From Isoetes taiwanensis (lineage: Eukaryota > Streptophyta > Lycopodiopsida > Isoetales > Isoetaceae), in contig JAJEKV010000041.1 in assembly GCA_021234155.1 (NCBI GenBank), forward strand, positions 4,516,829-4,580,828: a stretch of 64,000 nt of DNA. The letters run 5' to 3'. Shown piece after piece: positions 22,631-33,614 of this stretch. Made by a program: the position numbers and the translations under genes. Numbering within the stretch: the first letter of the stretch is position 1; every line of letters starts with the position of its first letter. The notes below the pieces were generated by a model. That model ran no database searches and was not told where the DNA came from. It worked only from the letters and a program-made list of their open reading frames with translations.

Positions 22631-23213
22631 TTATAGATGGGCATTGCATGCATCTTTAAGATTTGTTTCCAAGCTTTGTGCATTCTTATCCACCTTGTCA
22701 TCCAAATCTGCCATATCATTTACATTTGTATTGCTGGGCTCTACTATTTTTGACTTAATCTCCACTTTGCTTATAGACCTTGGCCTGTATAATTCTTCTT
22801 CTATAAAAGTCACATCTCTGCTCACTATGATGTTTCTTCTTTCTGGATTGTACATTCTGTAACCTTTCGAATGCTCATCATATCCTACCAAATAGGTTAT
22901 GATGCATCTGTCATCTAATTTTAATCTATTTTCCTTGGGAACATGAGTATATCCCAGGCAGCCATATGCTTTATAATTTTCAAAGTTAGGCATACTTCCT
23001 GACCATAAGAATTCTGGGCACATACCTTCCAGACTTTTGGTTGGCAAAGCATTTTGCACTAGCACAACAGTCTTTACTGCTTCTTCCCAAAGGAAGTTTG
23101 GCAAACCTGCATGCTTGATGCTTTTTTGTGTTCGGATTGGCTTCAAGAAGAAAGAAGATGCTAACTTTGCAAGGAAAATCACGAGAATCTATATGAGAGC
23201 TTGCCTTCATCAA
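22631..23213 (-). mobile_element. Ty1/copia fossil, integrase C-terminal part
   Basis: A minus-strand fragment with the copia integrase/pol landmarks GLPNFLWEEAVKTVVLVQNA, CLGYTHVPKENRLKLDDR and VSRDVTFIEE. No LTRs or other domains are attached. It is an isolated, broken piece lying inside the CACTA element. Confidence 0.85.
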
Positions 23214-23819
23214 AACAGGGGACCTTTTGAGTTTGATCCCGGTTTAGCTTCCTTCCATTAGCATATTAGAATATGTATAACAATTGGAGTATTTCCCATA
23301 ACCCATTTAAACACCAAAGAACCCCATCGCACGCCCGCCAGAGAGAGAAAATTGTGGCATTCAAAAGCGTTTGACGCTTGAATCTGTAAGCCAACTCTTA
23401 TTTTGTGTCAGGTCAACTTTGTTCTATTTGAGGCCCGTTGAAGAAATCAATCAGGCCTCTGTTTTGGCGGATGTTGTGTTTGAGTTATGCCTGCTTTCTG
23501 CTACTGTATGTACATGCTCCTGTGTTGTATACTTGATGAAGCCATGGTGTTGTGGCAGGGGCGTTCCTATTTAATGGGGTCAATTTGACCCCATCTTGAC
23601 TCAATACCGATTAGCCGGATCTTGCCGGCCAACATATTCTCTGAAGGTGCCCCCATCGGCGGCCAATAAAGGACAATACTAGCTAGGGATGGAAATTAAT
23701 CCCCCCAAGAAACTAAATCAAGCTTAATTAAATAATACATCATTAGACGGTCGAGGAGCTTTGTGAAACATCAAATTTCATCTAAAATATCTTGTTCAAT
23801 CAAATGTTATAACTAAAAT
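23214..23819. other. CACTA interior, nothing recognised
   Basis: No gene or clear repeat. The copia fossil's left and right limits are not sharply defined on this side. Confidence 0.3.
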
Positions 23820-24181
23820 TGTAATAGCGCCTAGAAAAGCACCATCGGCGATTAGTCCGATGCAATATCCGACGAATAGTCGGACGCGAAAATTGATATA
23901 TCGGCGTTATATCGGCGCATTTTCTCGGCGATTATTACGGCGCAAATTACGGCGGCTTTTTCGGCCGAACCGGCCCGAACTGGCGCGACGATATTCGGAC
24001 GCTTAACGACGAAGGCTTCTGACGATTTATGTGACGATATGTCTGACGTAGTATCGTCAGGAAAAGCATCAAAATAGTAATCGTCGAGACGCGTTCGTCG
24101 ACACGGCACATGCGTCGGGCAAAAATCTCTCTAGACAGTCTGACGATTTTTCTGACAAAAAATGCTCATTCTCTTGTAGTG
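23820..24181. mobile_element. End of a second CACTA-like element or MITE
   Basis: The right end reads TTCTCTTGTAGTG, the reverse complement of CACTACAAGAGAA, close to the classic CACTACAAGAAA plant CACTA terminus. The 350 bp before it are CG-dinucleotide-rich with many short ATCGGCG/GACGA/TCGTC repeats, like a subterminal array. No left end was found, so it is a fragment nested in the larger CACTA. Confidence 0.5.
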
Positions 24182-24289
24182 GTTGGATCTAACCATTGAA
24201 GTTATTTTTCGCGAATGTAAAACAATACGATACATTCCCAAAGTCGAGCAACAAACAATATTCCAGGTGGTGGTGCTTTGCTTAAGAAA

Positions 24290-25064
24290 TAGCCTCAAAA
24301 AAACCATACTTCCTTAAGAAATAGCTGCGTAAAAAAACTACGCCACTAAAAACCACACTACGTAAAAAACAGACCACTTAAAAACTACACCTACTTAAAA
24401 ACCAAACCTCAAAAAACCATACTTACTTTAAAAAATAGCTACGTAAAAACTATACCTAGTTATATAAACCACACCAAAAAAAACCATATTTCCTTAAAAA
24501 TAGCTTCTTAAACACTACATATAAACTACACCACTTCAGAAAACCATACTTCATTAAAAAAACAGCCACTTAAAAACTATACCCGCTTATAAACCACACT
24601 TCAAAAAACCATACTTCTTTAAAAAACAGCTATTTAAAAACTACACCCACTTATAAACGACACCTCAAAAAACAACACCTCGATTAAAAAAATCATACCA
24701 TTTCAGAAAACCATACTTCCTTAAAAAACAACCACTTAAAAACTATACCTCCTTATAAATCACACTTCAAAAAACTATACTTCCATAAAAACCGACTACT
24801 TAAAAACTACACCTAGTTATAAACTACACCTCAAAAAACAACACCCCCTCAAAAAAATAAGCAACGCTTCTTTTAAAAAAATGACACCTCAAAAAAAGAC
24901 CACACCTTCAAAAAAAAAAAACTATAGCTCCATAAAAAAAACTACACCGCCTCCTTAATAAACCACACCTCCACATAACCACATGTAGATTTTTTGGAAC
25001 AACGACATGTGGTCTTTTTGTTACTGTTGTTTTTAGGTGTGGACCCAGAATTGGGGTGGTAGTG
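24290..25064. repeat. CACTA right subterminal repeat array
   Basis: Some twenty imperfect copies of AAAAACTACACCTACTTA or AAAAACCACACTTC-like units, the reverse-complement style of the left array, ending in the right terminus at 25064. The strand is extremely A/C-rich. No coding capacity. Confidence 0.75.
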
Positions 25065-26350
25065 ATCGAGAAAATGCAAAATCGTTCCAAACCTATAGAC
25101 CATGAACCATTGAAGTGGACTAAGACATGTGAAACATGTCATATCCAACTGTTGAACACTGAGAATCCAAGTTTCTGTTGTAATAACGGCCGTCGTTTAC
25201 TCCCACCTCTTGAACAGCTTCCAGACCAACTAGAGGAGTTATACCGCATACATAAATTTGCAATAGACTCACGAGTGATTAACAATTTATTTTGCTTCAC
25301 TGCACTTGGTGTTAAAGGTGACTTCGTCACTTTAAAAACACCCTCAGCTCTTGCTATTATGGGTCGAACATATCATCATCTTCTATCTGCAAATGACTCA
25401 AATAGCACCTTGCATTGGTATTTATATGATGACGCATATCGATATGCAATTGGCACTGATAGACACATACCAGCTGGTTGGATCATGCAAGTTGCTGCAA
25501 ATCTGGACGTTATTAATCCGTACATCAAAGAATTGCGAACAGTAAAGGAATTAAATGCCTCGCCTGCCGCACTCACGCTCGCAGACCCCACGGCATCAGA
25601 TGAAATTGCCGGCATAATGCATGCCAATGACAGTATTACAATTAAGCCAAGAACTGCAGCAATTTGGATGCGAAGTGACCATAAACCAGTGTTCATCAGT
25701 ATCCATGAAACACTGCAATATCCATTGTCCTTTCCACACGGAACGCCAGGATGGCATCCACGTAATGAACACAAAATGTCTCAAATAGACTGGTATCGAA
25801 CTAGGCTATTGCACGAACCACGCTTCACATTACTGGGTAGACTTTGCAATGAATATCTCGTGGATATGTACTCAAGAGTGGAAGAGGAACGACTCAATTA
25901 TATTGCGACAGAAGGTTACAGACATAATTTAACCCAACACGAAGAAGACTTCATCGATGACAACGACGAGGATACTCGGCGCGGAATACTACCAGCCTCC
26001 TTTCTAGGCTGCAAACGATGGTGCACAGTGCAAGTAGCCGACGCACTTGCACTTGCAAGGGTAAAGGGAAAGCCAACCTTATTTATAACAATGACCACTA
26101 ATCCTGCCTAGCCAGAAATAAGGTCCAAATTGATGCCTGGACAAAATGCATCAGATATCCCAATCATTGTCGTTCGAGCATGCCATGAATGAGTGCAACA
26201 GACAAAAAGCATCATTCGCAAATTTCTTGGTCCGCTATCTTACATGATGCATGTCATTGAATTCCAAAAATGCGGCCTTCCACATGCACATATTGTTGTG
26301 AAAACTGAACAAGATATTCCTGTCAACATGATTGATCATCATTTGCGCTG
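25065..26350 (+). pseudogene. Helitron Rep (HUH) domain
   Basis: This resumes the Helitron gene after the CACTA. The start has CETCHIQLLN and FCCNNGRRLLPPL, the zinc-finger-like lead-in typical of Helitron proteins. INNLFCFTALGVKGDF and LHWYLYDD follow. FITMTTNPA leads into a TAG at 26109 where the family has Trp. Beyond it the same frame encodes the HUH nuclease motif GLPHAHIVVK near 26274-26303, which coordinates metal for strand nicking in rolling-circle transposition. A frameshift near 26340 moves the reading to the frame of the next segment. Confidence 0.88.
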
Positions 26351-27636
26351 AACTGCCAACGGACCCAGTATTGCGAGCGCAAGTCGAAAAGTATATGATC
26401 CATAGACATACAAGACGATGCCTAAAAGAAAATAATAGATGTTACTATAATTACCCAAAACCTATAAATCCAACAACATATATAAACGAAAAGGGATATG
26501 TCCAATATAGAAGACGGACAGAGAATGACGTAAACGCTGTTCCATATATTCCATTCTTACTACAAGAAATGGATTGTCACATATATGCAGACATTGCATC
26601 GACAGTCCATATATTTGCATATCTTTATGGATACATCTATAAGGGCCTTGATACCACCCGCTTTCACATTAATGTTGACCATAAATCGTCATCGTCGACA
26701 CAAGTTACACCTAATATCACATCCCAACCCACAAATCAAACCAATAAAACCCAGCCACAACAAAAACACGAAATTCAAGACTACATCTCTGCACGTTATC
26801 TGTCATCCATGGAAGCAGGATGGAGAATCATGTCATACCACATGACTGAAAAACATCCATCGGTCAAGTGTCTCCCTTTACACCTCAAAGGACAAAACAG
26901 ACCACAATTTGCAAAAACGTCAACAACAAGTATTGGAATTTCCGTGTTGGATAGGTACTTTTTGCGTCCACTCACGCCTGAATTCGATTCCATCACCTAC
27001 ATTGACTACAACGAGCACTATACGTTTACTACTTATAAGCCCAACACCATATTACAATCATCCGACCAACTCGAGCAAGAATACCCGGGCGCAGCGCGAA
27101 ATGTTCTCCACGAACGATCGAGGGGCCAACTCATCTGCAGGATACATCTACTGCTCCCAAAGGTTGGAGAGCCATTTTACTTGAGAAACATCCTTCTCCA
27201 TAAACCTGGACGTTCTTGGGAAGAGCTCAAAATCCATGATGGCCAACACTATGAGACCTATCAAGAAACTGCTCAAGCTATGGGCTTAATTGCACCGGCA
27301 ACTGAAGCAATTAAGACAATGGAAGAAGCAATATCATGCCTCCAAACCCCATCGCAACTTAGATTTTTATTTACACTTCTCATACTCGATGATGGACCAG
27401 CCTTGCAGCTATGGGAAACCTTCCAACAACAAATGACAACTGACTTTCTGGACCAATACCAAAGGGATGAGGCTACTGCCACTAATGAAGCCCTCCTGGC
27501 CATTAATAACATCTTAGTGCAACATGCAACTAACACTGCAGCATTCGGTCTACCCATTTGCCATATACCATGCAGAGAAATCCAAAATGAGCTCGCAAAA
27601 TTCCCCCACGACGAAGAATACCTTGCCAAAAGCTAA
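26332..27636 (+). pseudogene. Helitron Rep C-terminus and linker
   Basis: A 434-codon frame. It begins AELPTDPVLRAQVEKYMIHR and passes a Cys-containing CYYNYPKP block. FAYLYGYIYKG is the tyrosine motif of Rep (family YxxKYxxKG), with both Tyr kept but the usual Lys between them replaced by Gly. The remainder is the Rep-helicase linker region (RYLSSMEAGWRIMSYHMT, PFYLRNILLH, FLFTLLILDDGPALQLWE). One stop at 27634-27636 separates it from the helicase in the same frame. Much of the family consensus is retained. Confidence 0.88.
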
Positions 27637-27639
27637 ATT

Positions 27640-28200
27640 ATGTTTCAGAACATGAAGTCAAATCAAACATCTGTCTATATCGAAATGCAGAACCTTTTTC
27701 ACAACAGGCGGCAGCTCAAGCCACTCTTCATTTATGGTAAAGCAGGCACAGGGAAAACATATGTGCTTAATGCGTTCTCGCTATACATAAGAGGACTAAG
27801 ACAAATAGTTTTACCATGCGCAACAACAGCACTAGCATCATTACTATATCCTGGTGGAAGAACCGCACATTCGCTCTTTCAGATACCTGTAGTAGAAAAC
27901 AATATCAACCTACTTGATCCACGCTCAACAAGAGCATTGCTCATCAAAGAATCAAGAGCTATCACATGGGACGAATTTCCAATGGCAAATAGGGCAGTTA
28001 TAGAAGCAGTTGACGTACTCCTCCGAAAGATCACAGACACAGACCTACCTTTTGGAGGAAAGATATTCATCGCAACGGGAGACTTTAGACAACCTGCACC
28101 CATCGTAAAAAAGGCAGGGAAGACTGCAACAATAAACACCTCCATCATATCCTCATCTTTATGGGACCATTCGATGTACTGCAACTCAATGAACCAATAA
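27640..28200 (+). pseudogene. Helitron Pif1-type helicase, N-terminal half
   Basis: A Pif1-family SF1 helicase that would unwind the element during rolling-circle transfer. Walker A is GKAGTGKTY near residues 33-41 (usually GPAGTGKT), the Walker B region is ITWDEFPMANR and motif III is GDFRQPAP. It ends in a frame break near 28165-28200; reading continues in the segment from 28161. Confidence 0.88.
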
Positions 28201-29006
28201 GAAACGCAACAGATATTGAACTCATACGTTTCGTCGATGCTATCGGTGAAGGCGAGCTACTACAAAACATTCCACTGACACTATTCAAGACAACTATCAC
28301 CATCCAGGACGCCATTAATTTTCTCTACAACCAAGACATACTCAGCAAACCTGAGCTTTGCGAAAAAAGAGCCTTCTTATCTCCGAAAAACATCACTGTC
28401 GACGCATTTAATAATTGCATCCTACAAATGCTTCCAGGATATCCAAAGTTCTACTTCAGTGTCTATTGACTTACAGAAAATGATCAAGTTATAGAAGATC
28501 ACCCAATGGCGACAACGGACTTCCTCAACGGTTATAAACACCCAGCACTTCCTCAACATGAACTTCAATTAAAGCCAAACACAATATGCCACTTGACAAA
28601 GACACTCGACAGAGATAGAGGGTTAGTAAAAAATGCGAGAGTAATGGTATGTTCAACGCATAATAGATTCGTCACTGTCAAGCTACTCACAGATGACCCA
28701 CAACATCATGGAAACATTCATCCTATGTCCCGAGTCGATTTTTTCACTCAACCAGATGATCGACCATGGACAATTCACAGACGACAGTTGCCATTACGTC
28801 CAGCATGCTCAACGACATTCAATAGTTGTTTAGGGCTCACACTCGACAAAATGGTCTTGGACCTACGAACCGAAGTCTTTGCGCACGGACAACTGTATGT
28901 AGCACTGACACGTGTACGAAGAAAGGAGGACGTACTAATCCTGCTAGACGCCAGCAACCTTACACAAACCACAACGAATGTCGTCTACAAAGAACTCTTG
29001 CCGTAA
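28161..29006 (+). pseudogene. Helitron helicase, C-terminal half
   Basis: Two open segments (28161-28469 and 28506-29006) carry the rest of the helicase. The landmarks are LNEPIRNATDIELIRFVDAI, RAFLSPKNITVDAFN, then LTLDKMVLDLRTEVFAHGQL and YVALTRVRRKEDV, the motif V/VI region ending Helitron proteins. The gene stops at 29004-29006, about 250 bp before the transposon terminus. A short stop-containing interval separates the two parts. Confidence 0.85.
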
Positions 29007-29049
29007 ATCAGGTGCGTACCCAAAAAAAAAAAAAACCATTCCATCCACG

Positions 29050-29253
29050 CCGATGATGTAGGCGGAGCACCGACATCTTAGGATATCGATGCTCCCCCTA
29101 CACCATTGGCCCTGCACCATTGGTCATATCTGGGTTCGACTCCCAGGGGTGACAACAAAAACCTTAAAAAAAGGGCATGCCGCCCCCAAACTCCTATCTA
29201 TATCCAGCTGTCACAGTGAAAAAAGCGCTGGCTCCGCCAGCGCTAAATTCTTG
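29050..29253 (+). repeat. Helitron 3' terminal structures
   Basis: Three folds in a row. An imperfect 14-bp hairpin with loop TTAG lies near 29055-29090 (GGAGCACCGACATC against GATATCGATGCTCC). A tRNA T-arm-like stem-loop CTGGGTTCGACTCCCAG lies at 29130-29146. The terminal 9-bp hairpin AGCGCTGGC/GCCAGCGCT is at 29224-29244, with the end CTTG at 29250-29253. The last is the expected Helitron transposition terminator. Confidence 0.7.
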
Positions 29254-30580
29254 TATATATAGAAGGATATGCATTGCCGCTTTGAGCCAATAACCAAATA
29301 TCCTTATAATCATGGTCAGTGGCATACAACGACTTCATTTCCTCTAAATGGTTGGGTTGCGCTATAGAAAGAGAACAAATTGCATAACGCCTACTTAAAG
29401 CATCTGCCACAACATTCTCTTTACCAAGACGATAGCTCACTGAGAAATCATATTGCTGCATAAAAGCAACCCATTTCAATTGCCTTTCCGATAATGTTTT
29501 CTGTGAAACAATGTGCCTAATGCTTTGGTGGTCAGTCAAAATATGACCCGTCGACCCTAAAAGATAGTGTCGCCACACTTTCAAAGCATGAATGACAGCT
29601 AGAAATTCTTTATCATAACACTATATCTATTTTCCGAGTCAAAACAAACTTCTGACTTCCATAAACAATAGGATAATCATCCTGCATCAAACTGCACCCA
29701 AAGCCATACCATTTGCATCAATACAGAACAAGTAAGGTAGTTCAAACTTTGGAAAATGCAGAATGGGAGGATTAACCATGGCATCCTTTAAAACTTGGAA
29801 AGCAAAGTGATAATTATGATTCCATTGGAAAGGAACATCTTTTCGTAGCAACGAATATAGATGTAAAGCTAAACGAGCAAAATTCTATACAAACTTCCTA
29901 TAATAACTGCATAAGCCCAAAAAAGAACATAATGTAGCAATCGAAGTAGGTACTGGCCAATCCACAATTGTTTGTACCTTACTGGGATCAATTTTAAGAC
30001 CCTCAGTGCAAACAATATGAACCAAATATTCAATTTTCGATTGGAAAAAGATACTTTTCTTAGGATTTAGAGTCCCTCAATCAATGAAAGACCTCTTTCA
30101 AATGCAAATAACGGTCTTCCTCGGACTTACTGAAAGCCAATATGTCATTAAAGAAAATGACAATATAAGCCCCATGCACATCCTCAAATATACGCCGCAT
30201 TAATCTCGCAAAAGAAACTGGCGCATTTGTAAGTCCAAATGGCATGACTAAAAACTCATAATATCCAAACATTGCCCGAAACACAGTCTTATGCACATCT
30301 TCAGATGCAACTTGAAGTTGCCAACACCCGGACTTATGATGAAGACGACTAAAAACTTTGGCGCAAAGAACTATCTTTTTTTTTCTTGACCAACAAGATA
30401 GGAGCAGCCCCAAAAGGTGAAAGACTATAGCGGATCAATCCAGCTTGAAGGAACTCATCAAGTTGGCGCCGAATCTTTGTTTGTTGGCCATGCATTCTCC
30501 AAGAAGGAGCTTGATTAGGCAATTCTTTTCCAGGGAAAAGACAAAATATTGCAAAAAGACAGTTTGACACTCATTCAATG
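29254..30580 (-). mobile_element. Ty3/gypsy fossil (RT to RNase H)
   Basis: A minus-strand remnant of a Ty3/gypsy polymerase. From right to left it shows the RT start (QLDEFLQAGLIRYSLSPFGA), the RT core region with MPFGLTNAP, then RNase H with DHQSIRHI and VSYRLGKENVVADALSRR. It has no LTRs attached, carries several breaks, and ends abruptly at the Helitron terminus, suggesting that the Helitron inserted into it. Old to moderately old. Confidence 0.88.
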
Positions 30581-32254
30581 GAGATGCACTAAACTTAGGA
30601 CGCAAAACCACCAACTACACAAAACGTGTTTTCATTGCCAAACGAATAAACTATAAAACTATTGGAATGGGGTTAGAATAATTTTTTTGTCAACAACTTC
30701 AAAGGTCTCACTCCCGCTAGCCAAGGCTAACCCAAAGGTACTAGTAACCCAATCAACTAAAGGATTAAACTCGTAACACCCATTCCTTGGTGACAACCTA
30801 AGCATCACCAACCACAACCGCACACCAGAGGGAGACTGCCCTGCATTACAGGACCAAATAAAATACTAAGAAAGGCAACTAAATCCTACTGACCTTGAGG
30901 ATATTGTGGATCTAAGAGATAACTTAGGCAATCCAAAACTCAAATCTTCTATGCCAGAATGATTTTCTGTTGCTACTTCTATCATGTAGAGTCTAATGCC
31001 AAAACCCTATCCTCATGCCACTTTTGTCCCCTTTGTCCTTGAGAATAGACATATATATGTTCTATGTCTGAAGGGAGCATCAAGGAAAACATGAGGGTCT
31101 TTGGTGTGAGAAAATAGTCCAAAAATTGGTACCAACTATCATGTCCAACATTAAGCATGGGCTTTTGAGTTGTATGCAATGTTGTTAAGTACGTCAAAAT
31201 TCGTACGTTTAAAAAATGTTTTTAAGGTTTTTTAAAGATTTTTAAAATTTTTGGAAAAAATCTTTAAAAACGTATTTCATATAAAATACGTTAAAAATCT
31301 TTAAAATCCTTAAGAACCTAAAAAATCCTTAAAAATCTTTAAAAAACTTTAAAAATCCTTAGACTGTGATTTTCTTTATCTAAATATATGATATTCTTGA
31401 ACTTATTTATCCCTGTATATGAAATTCTTATATTTCTTAACCCCTATAATAATGTTTTTCTGAACTTTCTTAAGAGTTGCATGGCAAAATAACTATGATA
31501 TCTTTGTTCTTGAACTTAATAGTTTCTAGCAGCAGCATAAACTTCTGATTTACTTGTTGGCATGGTACGTTTTGTAACTTGTAGCAAAAATATGCATTTT
31601 AACTGTAGCAAATATATCCAATAAAGCAGTGCAAAGAATGTGCAATTTTTTTTTTTTTTTGTGGCCATACTAAATCATAAAAATCCTTTAAAAAAGTGAG
31701 GATTTTTATAAAGGTACTTTAAAAATAAAAAAACGGGTTTTTTAATAACAATAAAGGCCCCCCTTTGTTGACTTCCTTTATGTACCTTTATTCCTATCTT
31801 TTAACTTTTATCTTCATGTCATATCTTTTAACTTTGATATCAACAAGTCCTAATTTTTAGCTTTGAACACTCACGTAAAGACATCTTTGGCTTAGACTAT
31901 TCCTTATGAATTAGTCTACCCCTTTGCAGCAAAAGGAATACTTTGCCACCAAAAGGAATACGTGCCCTTAAGTTTTTTTTTTTAAAACCCAATAAAGGCT
32001 CCCTTTTCTTGCCTTTATTCATAACGTGTAACTTTTTCCTTTATGTCATGAGGTAACTTTCATGGCATATACTTGTTCTAGAGTGTGTCTTCTAAATAAG
32101 ATATGACATAGACTTGGCCTTGGCCTTGGCCTTGGCCGTTCCTTATCTATATCATTAACATCCACACATTCCTTAAGATTATTGCCTTCTTAAGAATATC
32201 TCCACAAGGTCATAAACCAAGGGACATATTTTAAGTACTTTAAGACAAAAACCT
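30581..32254. repeat. AT-rich stretch with short inverted and direct repeats
   Basis: No gene. 31200-31370 is built from alternating TTTTTAAAG/AAAATC-type words with inverted symmetry. 31730-31850 and 31985-32080 are diverged direct repeats (AATAAAGGC...CTTTTATGTC). An (A)TTGGCC microrepeat CTTGGC occurs three times near 32115. Confidence 0.4.
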
Positions 32255-33614
32255 CATTCCTAAGATGGGTCCTATGAAACAACTAGTTGGGAAGTGGTGT
32301 TCTCATTGAGCTCTTTGAAATTGTTGAGTACAAATTGATTTCCCATACGAGGGATAGGAAATTTTGAAAAGCTTAGAAAATAAAAATGCTCCGAAACTAG
32401 ACAATCATCGAGAGCATGACAAAAAATAAAGAGTACAAGATAATAGATGAATCATCCGCCATGTACGCTCAGCAAAGTGAGAAAACTAGCAAAAACTTCT
32501 CGTCGGGATGAAAAAACACCGCCCTTCCAGGTTTTCGAGGAAAACCCTAGTAAAAATTGGTCGTCAACGCTCCCGAGGAACGCCGGCAGCGCTGGAACCA
32601 GAATAGAGACAACATGAATACGTCGTGCTACCAATAAGGCTGAAGCACTCAAATGGAGATGCTCGACTGCTAGCACAACCACCTCCAAAGGCACCTGCAA
32701 AGTCAAGGATGAACAAAGAAAATAACCCGTCAGGGAGTTAGGCGTCTTACGCATTAGTACAGCAAAAATATGATAAAACTCGGAGGCTCCAAGACCACGC
32801 CGAAAAAGAAACAACAGCCGACCAATCGGGAACCATCCGTGGAATGATCGTCATGGGAAATAACATCCGATTAGTGCTACCTCGGAGGCTACAATGCCAC
32901 ACCGAGAAAAAAACAACAGCCGACCAATCGGGAACCGTCCATGGAATGACCGTCATGGGAAATAACATCCGATTAGTGCTTCCTCGGAGGCTACAATGCC
33001 ACGCCGAGAAAAATAAATAATATATATGGACTCGAAGGCTATTCTTTCTGAACAATTCTGACCAATCAGGAACCGTCTGCGGAATGACCATCGCAGGAAA
33101 ACCATCCGATTAATGCTGCCTTGGAGGCTATATTGCCACGCCAAGAGAAAATGAATAGGAAATCATATCTCGAAGGTCATAACCACGTCGAGAAAGAACA
33201 AATGATAAGAAAGTCTCTGGAGGCCGCGATTGCCACGGAGAAACATGAAAAAATAAGAACATATGCACTTCTAAAAAGATAGAAAAGGAGGCATGGGCGG
33301 GGGGCTACAAGGTGACTCGAGAAGTAAAGAAGATTAGACGTACATAGACTAAAAAAGGAAAAGGATCAACTTTAACAAAGGAATGAAATATGAAAACGAA
33401 AGTCGGGTGAAGAAATGAATAACAAGCTCAAATATATCAAAGGGAGAGGGGGGCGGAAACTTGTGGAGCAAAAAATGAGCGTAAAAAAAAGAAAGAAGCT
33501 CAAGAGAACGCCGATGGCTGAAAAATGAGGAAGGAGGCGGTATAAATAGGAGAGTTAGATGCGTCCCCCATCCAAGGAATGTCGATTCTATTGCTATTGC
33601 AATAGAATCGCGGG
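32255..33614 (+). mobile_element. Hairpin-ended repeat family, copy 1
   Basis: Left end CATTCCTAAGATGGG (32255), right inner end CCCATCCAAGGAATG (33567-33581), an inverted 15-mer with two central differences. It is followed by a hairpin with 11-bp arms GATTCTATTGC/GCAATAGAATC (33584-33609). A TATA motif (TATAAATAGG, 33541) lies 26 bp before the inner end. No coding capacity. An LTR-like unit or a TIR element are both possible; no family assigned. Copies: 33615-38665 and, inverted, 41961-42770. Confidence 0.6.
32780..33250. repeat. Minisatellite inside copy 1
   Basis: About three to four imperfect units of 100-140 bp, each with CCGACCAATCGGGAACC, CATGGGAAATAACATCCGAT and CTCGGAGGCTACAATGCCAC. 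Related units occur in the inverted copy at 42240-42350 (CTCGGCGTGGCGATG...CCTCCGAG), so the array is part of the family. Confidence 0.75.

Larger units (their letters stand above)
11420..25064. mobile_element. 13.6-kb CACTA (En/Spm-type) element, probably non-autonomous
   Basis: Both ends begin CACTACCACCCCAA in inverted orientation. Over the first 27 bases the ends differ at only three positions. Each side is flanked by ATC (11417-11419 and 25065-25067), the 3-bp target duplication typical of CACTA elements. Subterminal blocks of short repeats lie at both ends in opposite orientation. I found no transposase (TNP2/DUF4218-like) inside, so it is likely mobilised in trans and has accumulated other sequence. 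Its removal together with one ATC restores the Helitron reading frame exactly. Confidence 0.88.
10456..29253 (+). mobile_element. Helitron, 3' end defined, split by a CACTA element
   Basis: The plus strand carries a Rep/helicase gene (exons from 10456, catalytic part 25065-29006). It is followed by a Helitron-like 3' terminus: a perfect 9-bp hairpin at 29224-29244, five bases, then CTTG and a T. The usual end is CTRR before T, so CTTG is a one-base variant. Several frame breaks make the copy non-functional. The 5' TC end was not located, so the start given here is only the first exon seen. The CACTA element at 11420-25064 interrupts it. Confidence 0.8.

Noticed and set aside
23852-24109. Minus-strand Asp/Ser-rich ORF
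   Set aside because: Encoded by the CG-rich subterminal repeats, not a gene.
29130-29146. A tRNA gene near the Helitron end
   Set aside because: Only a T-arm-like stem-loop; no acceptor, D or anticodon arms.
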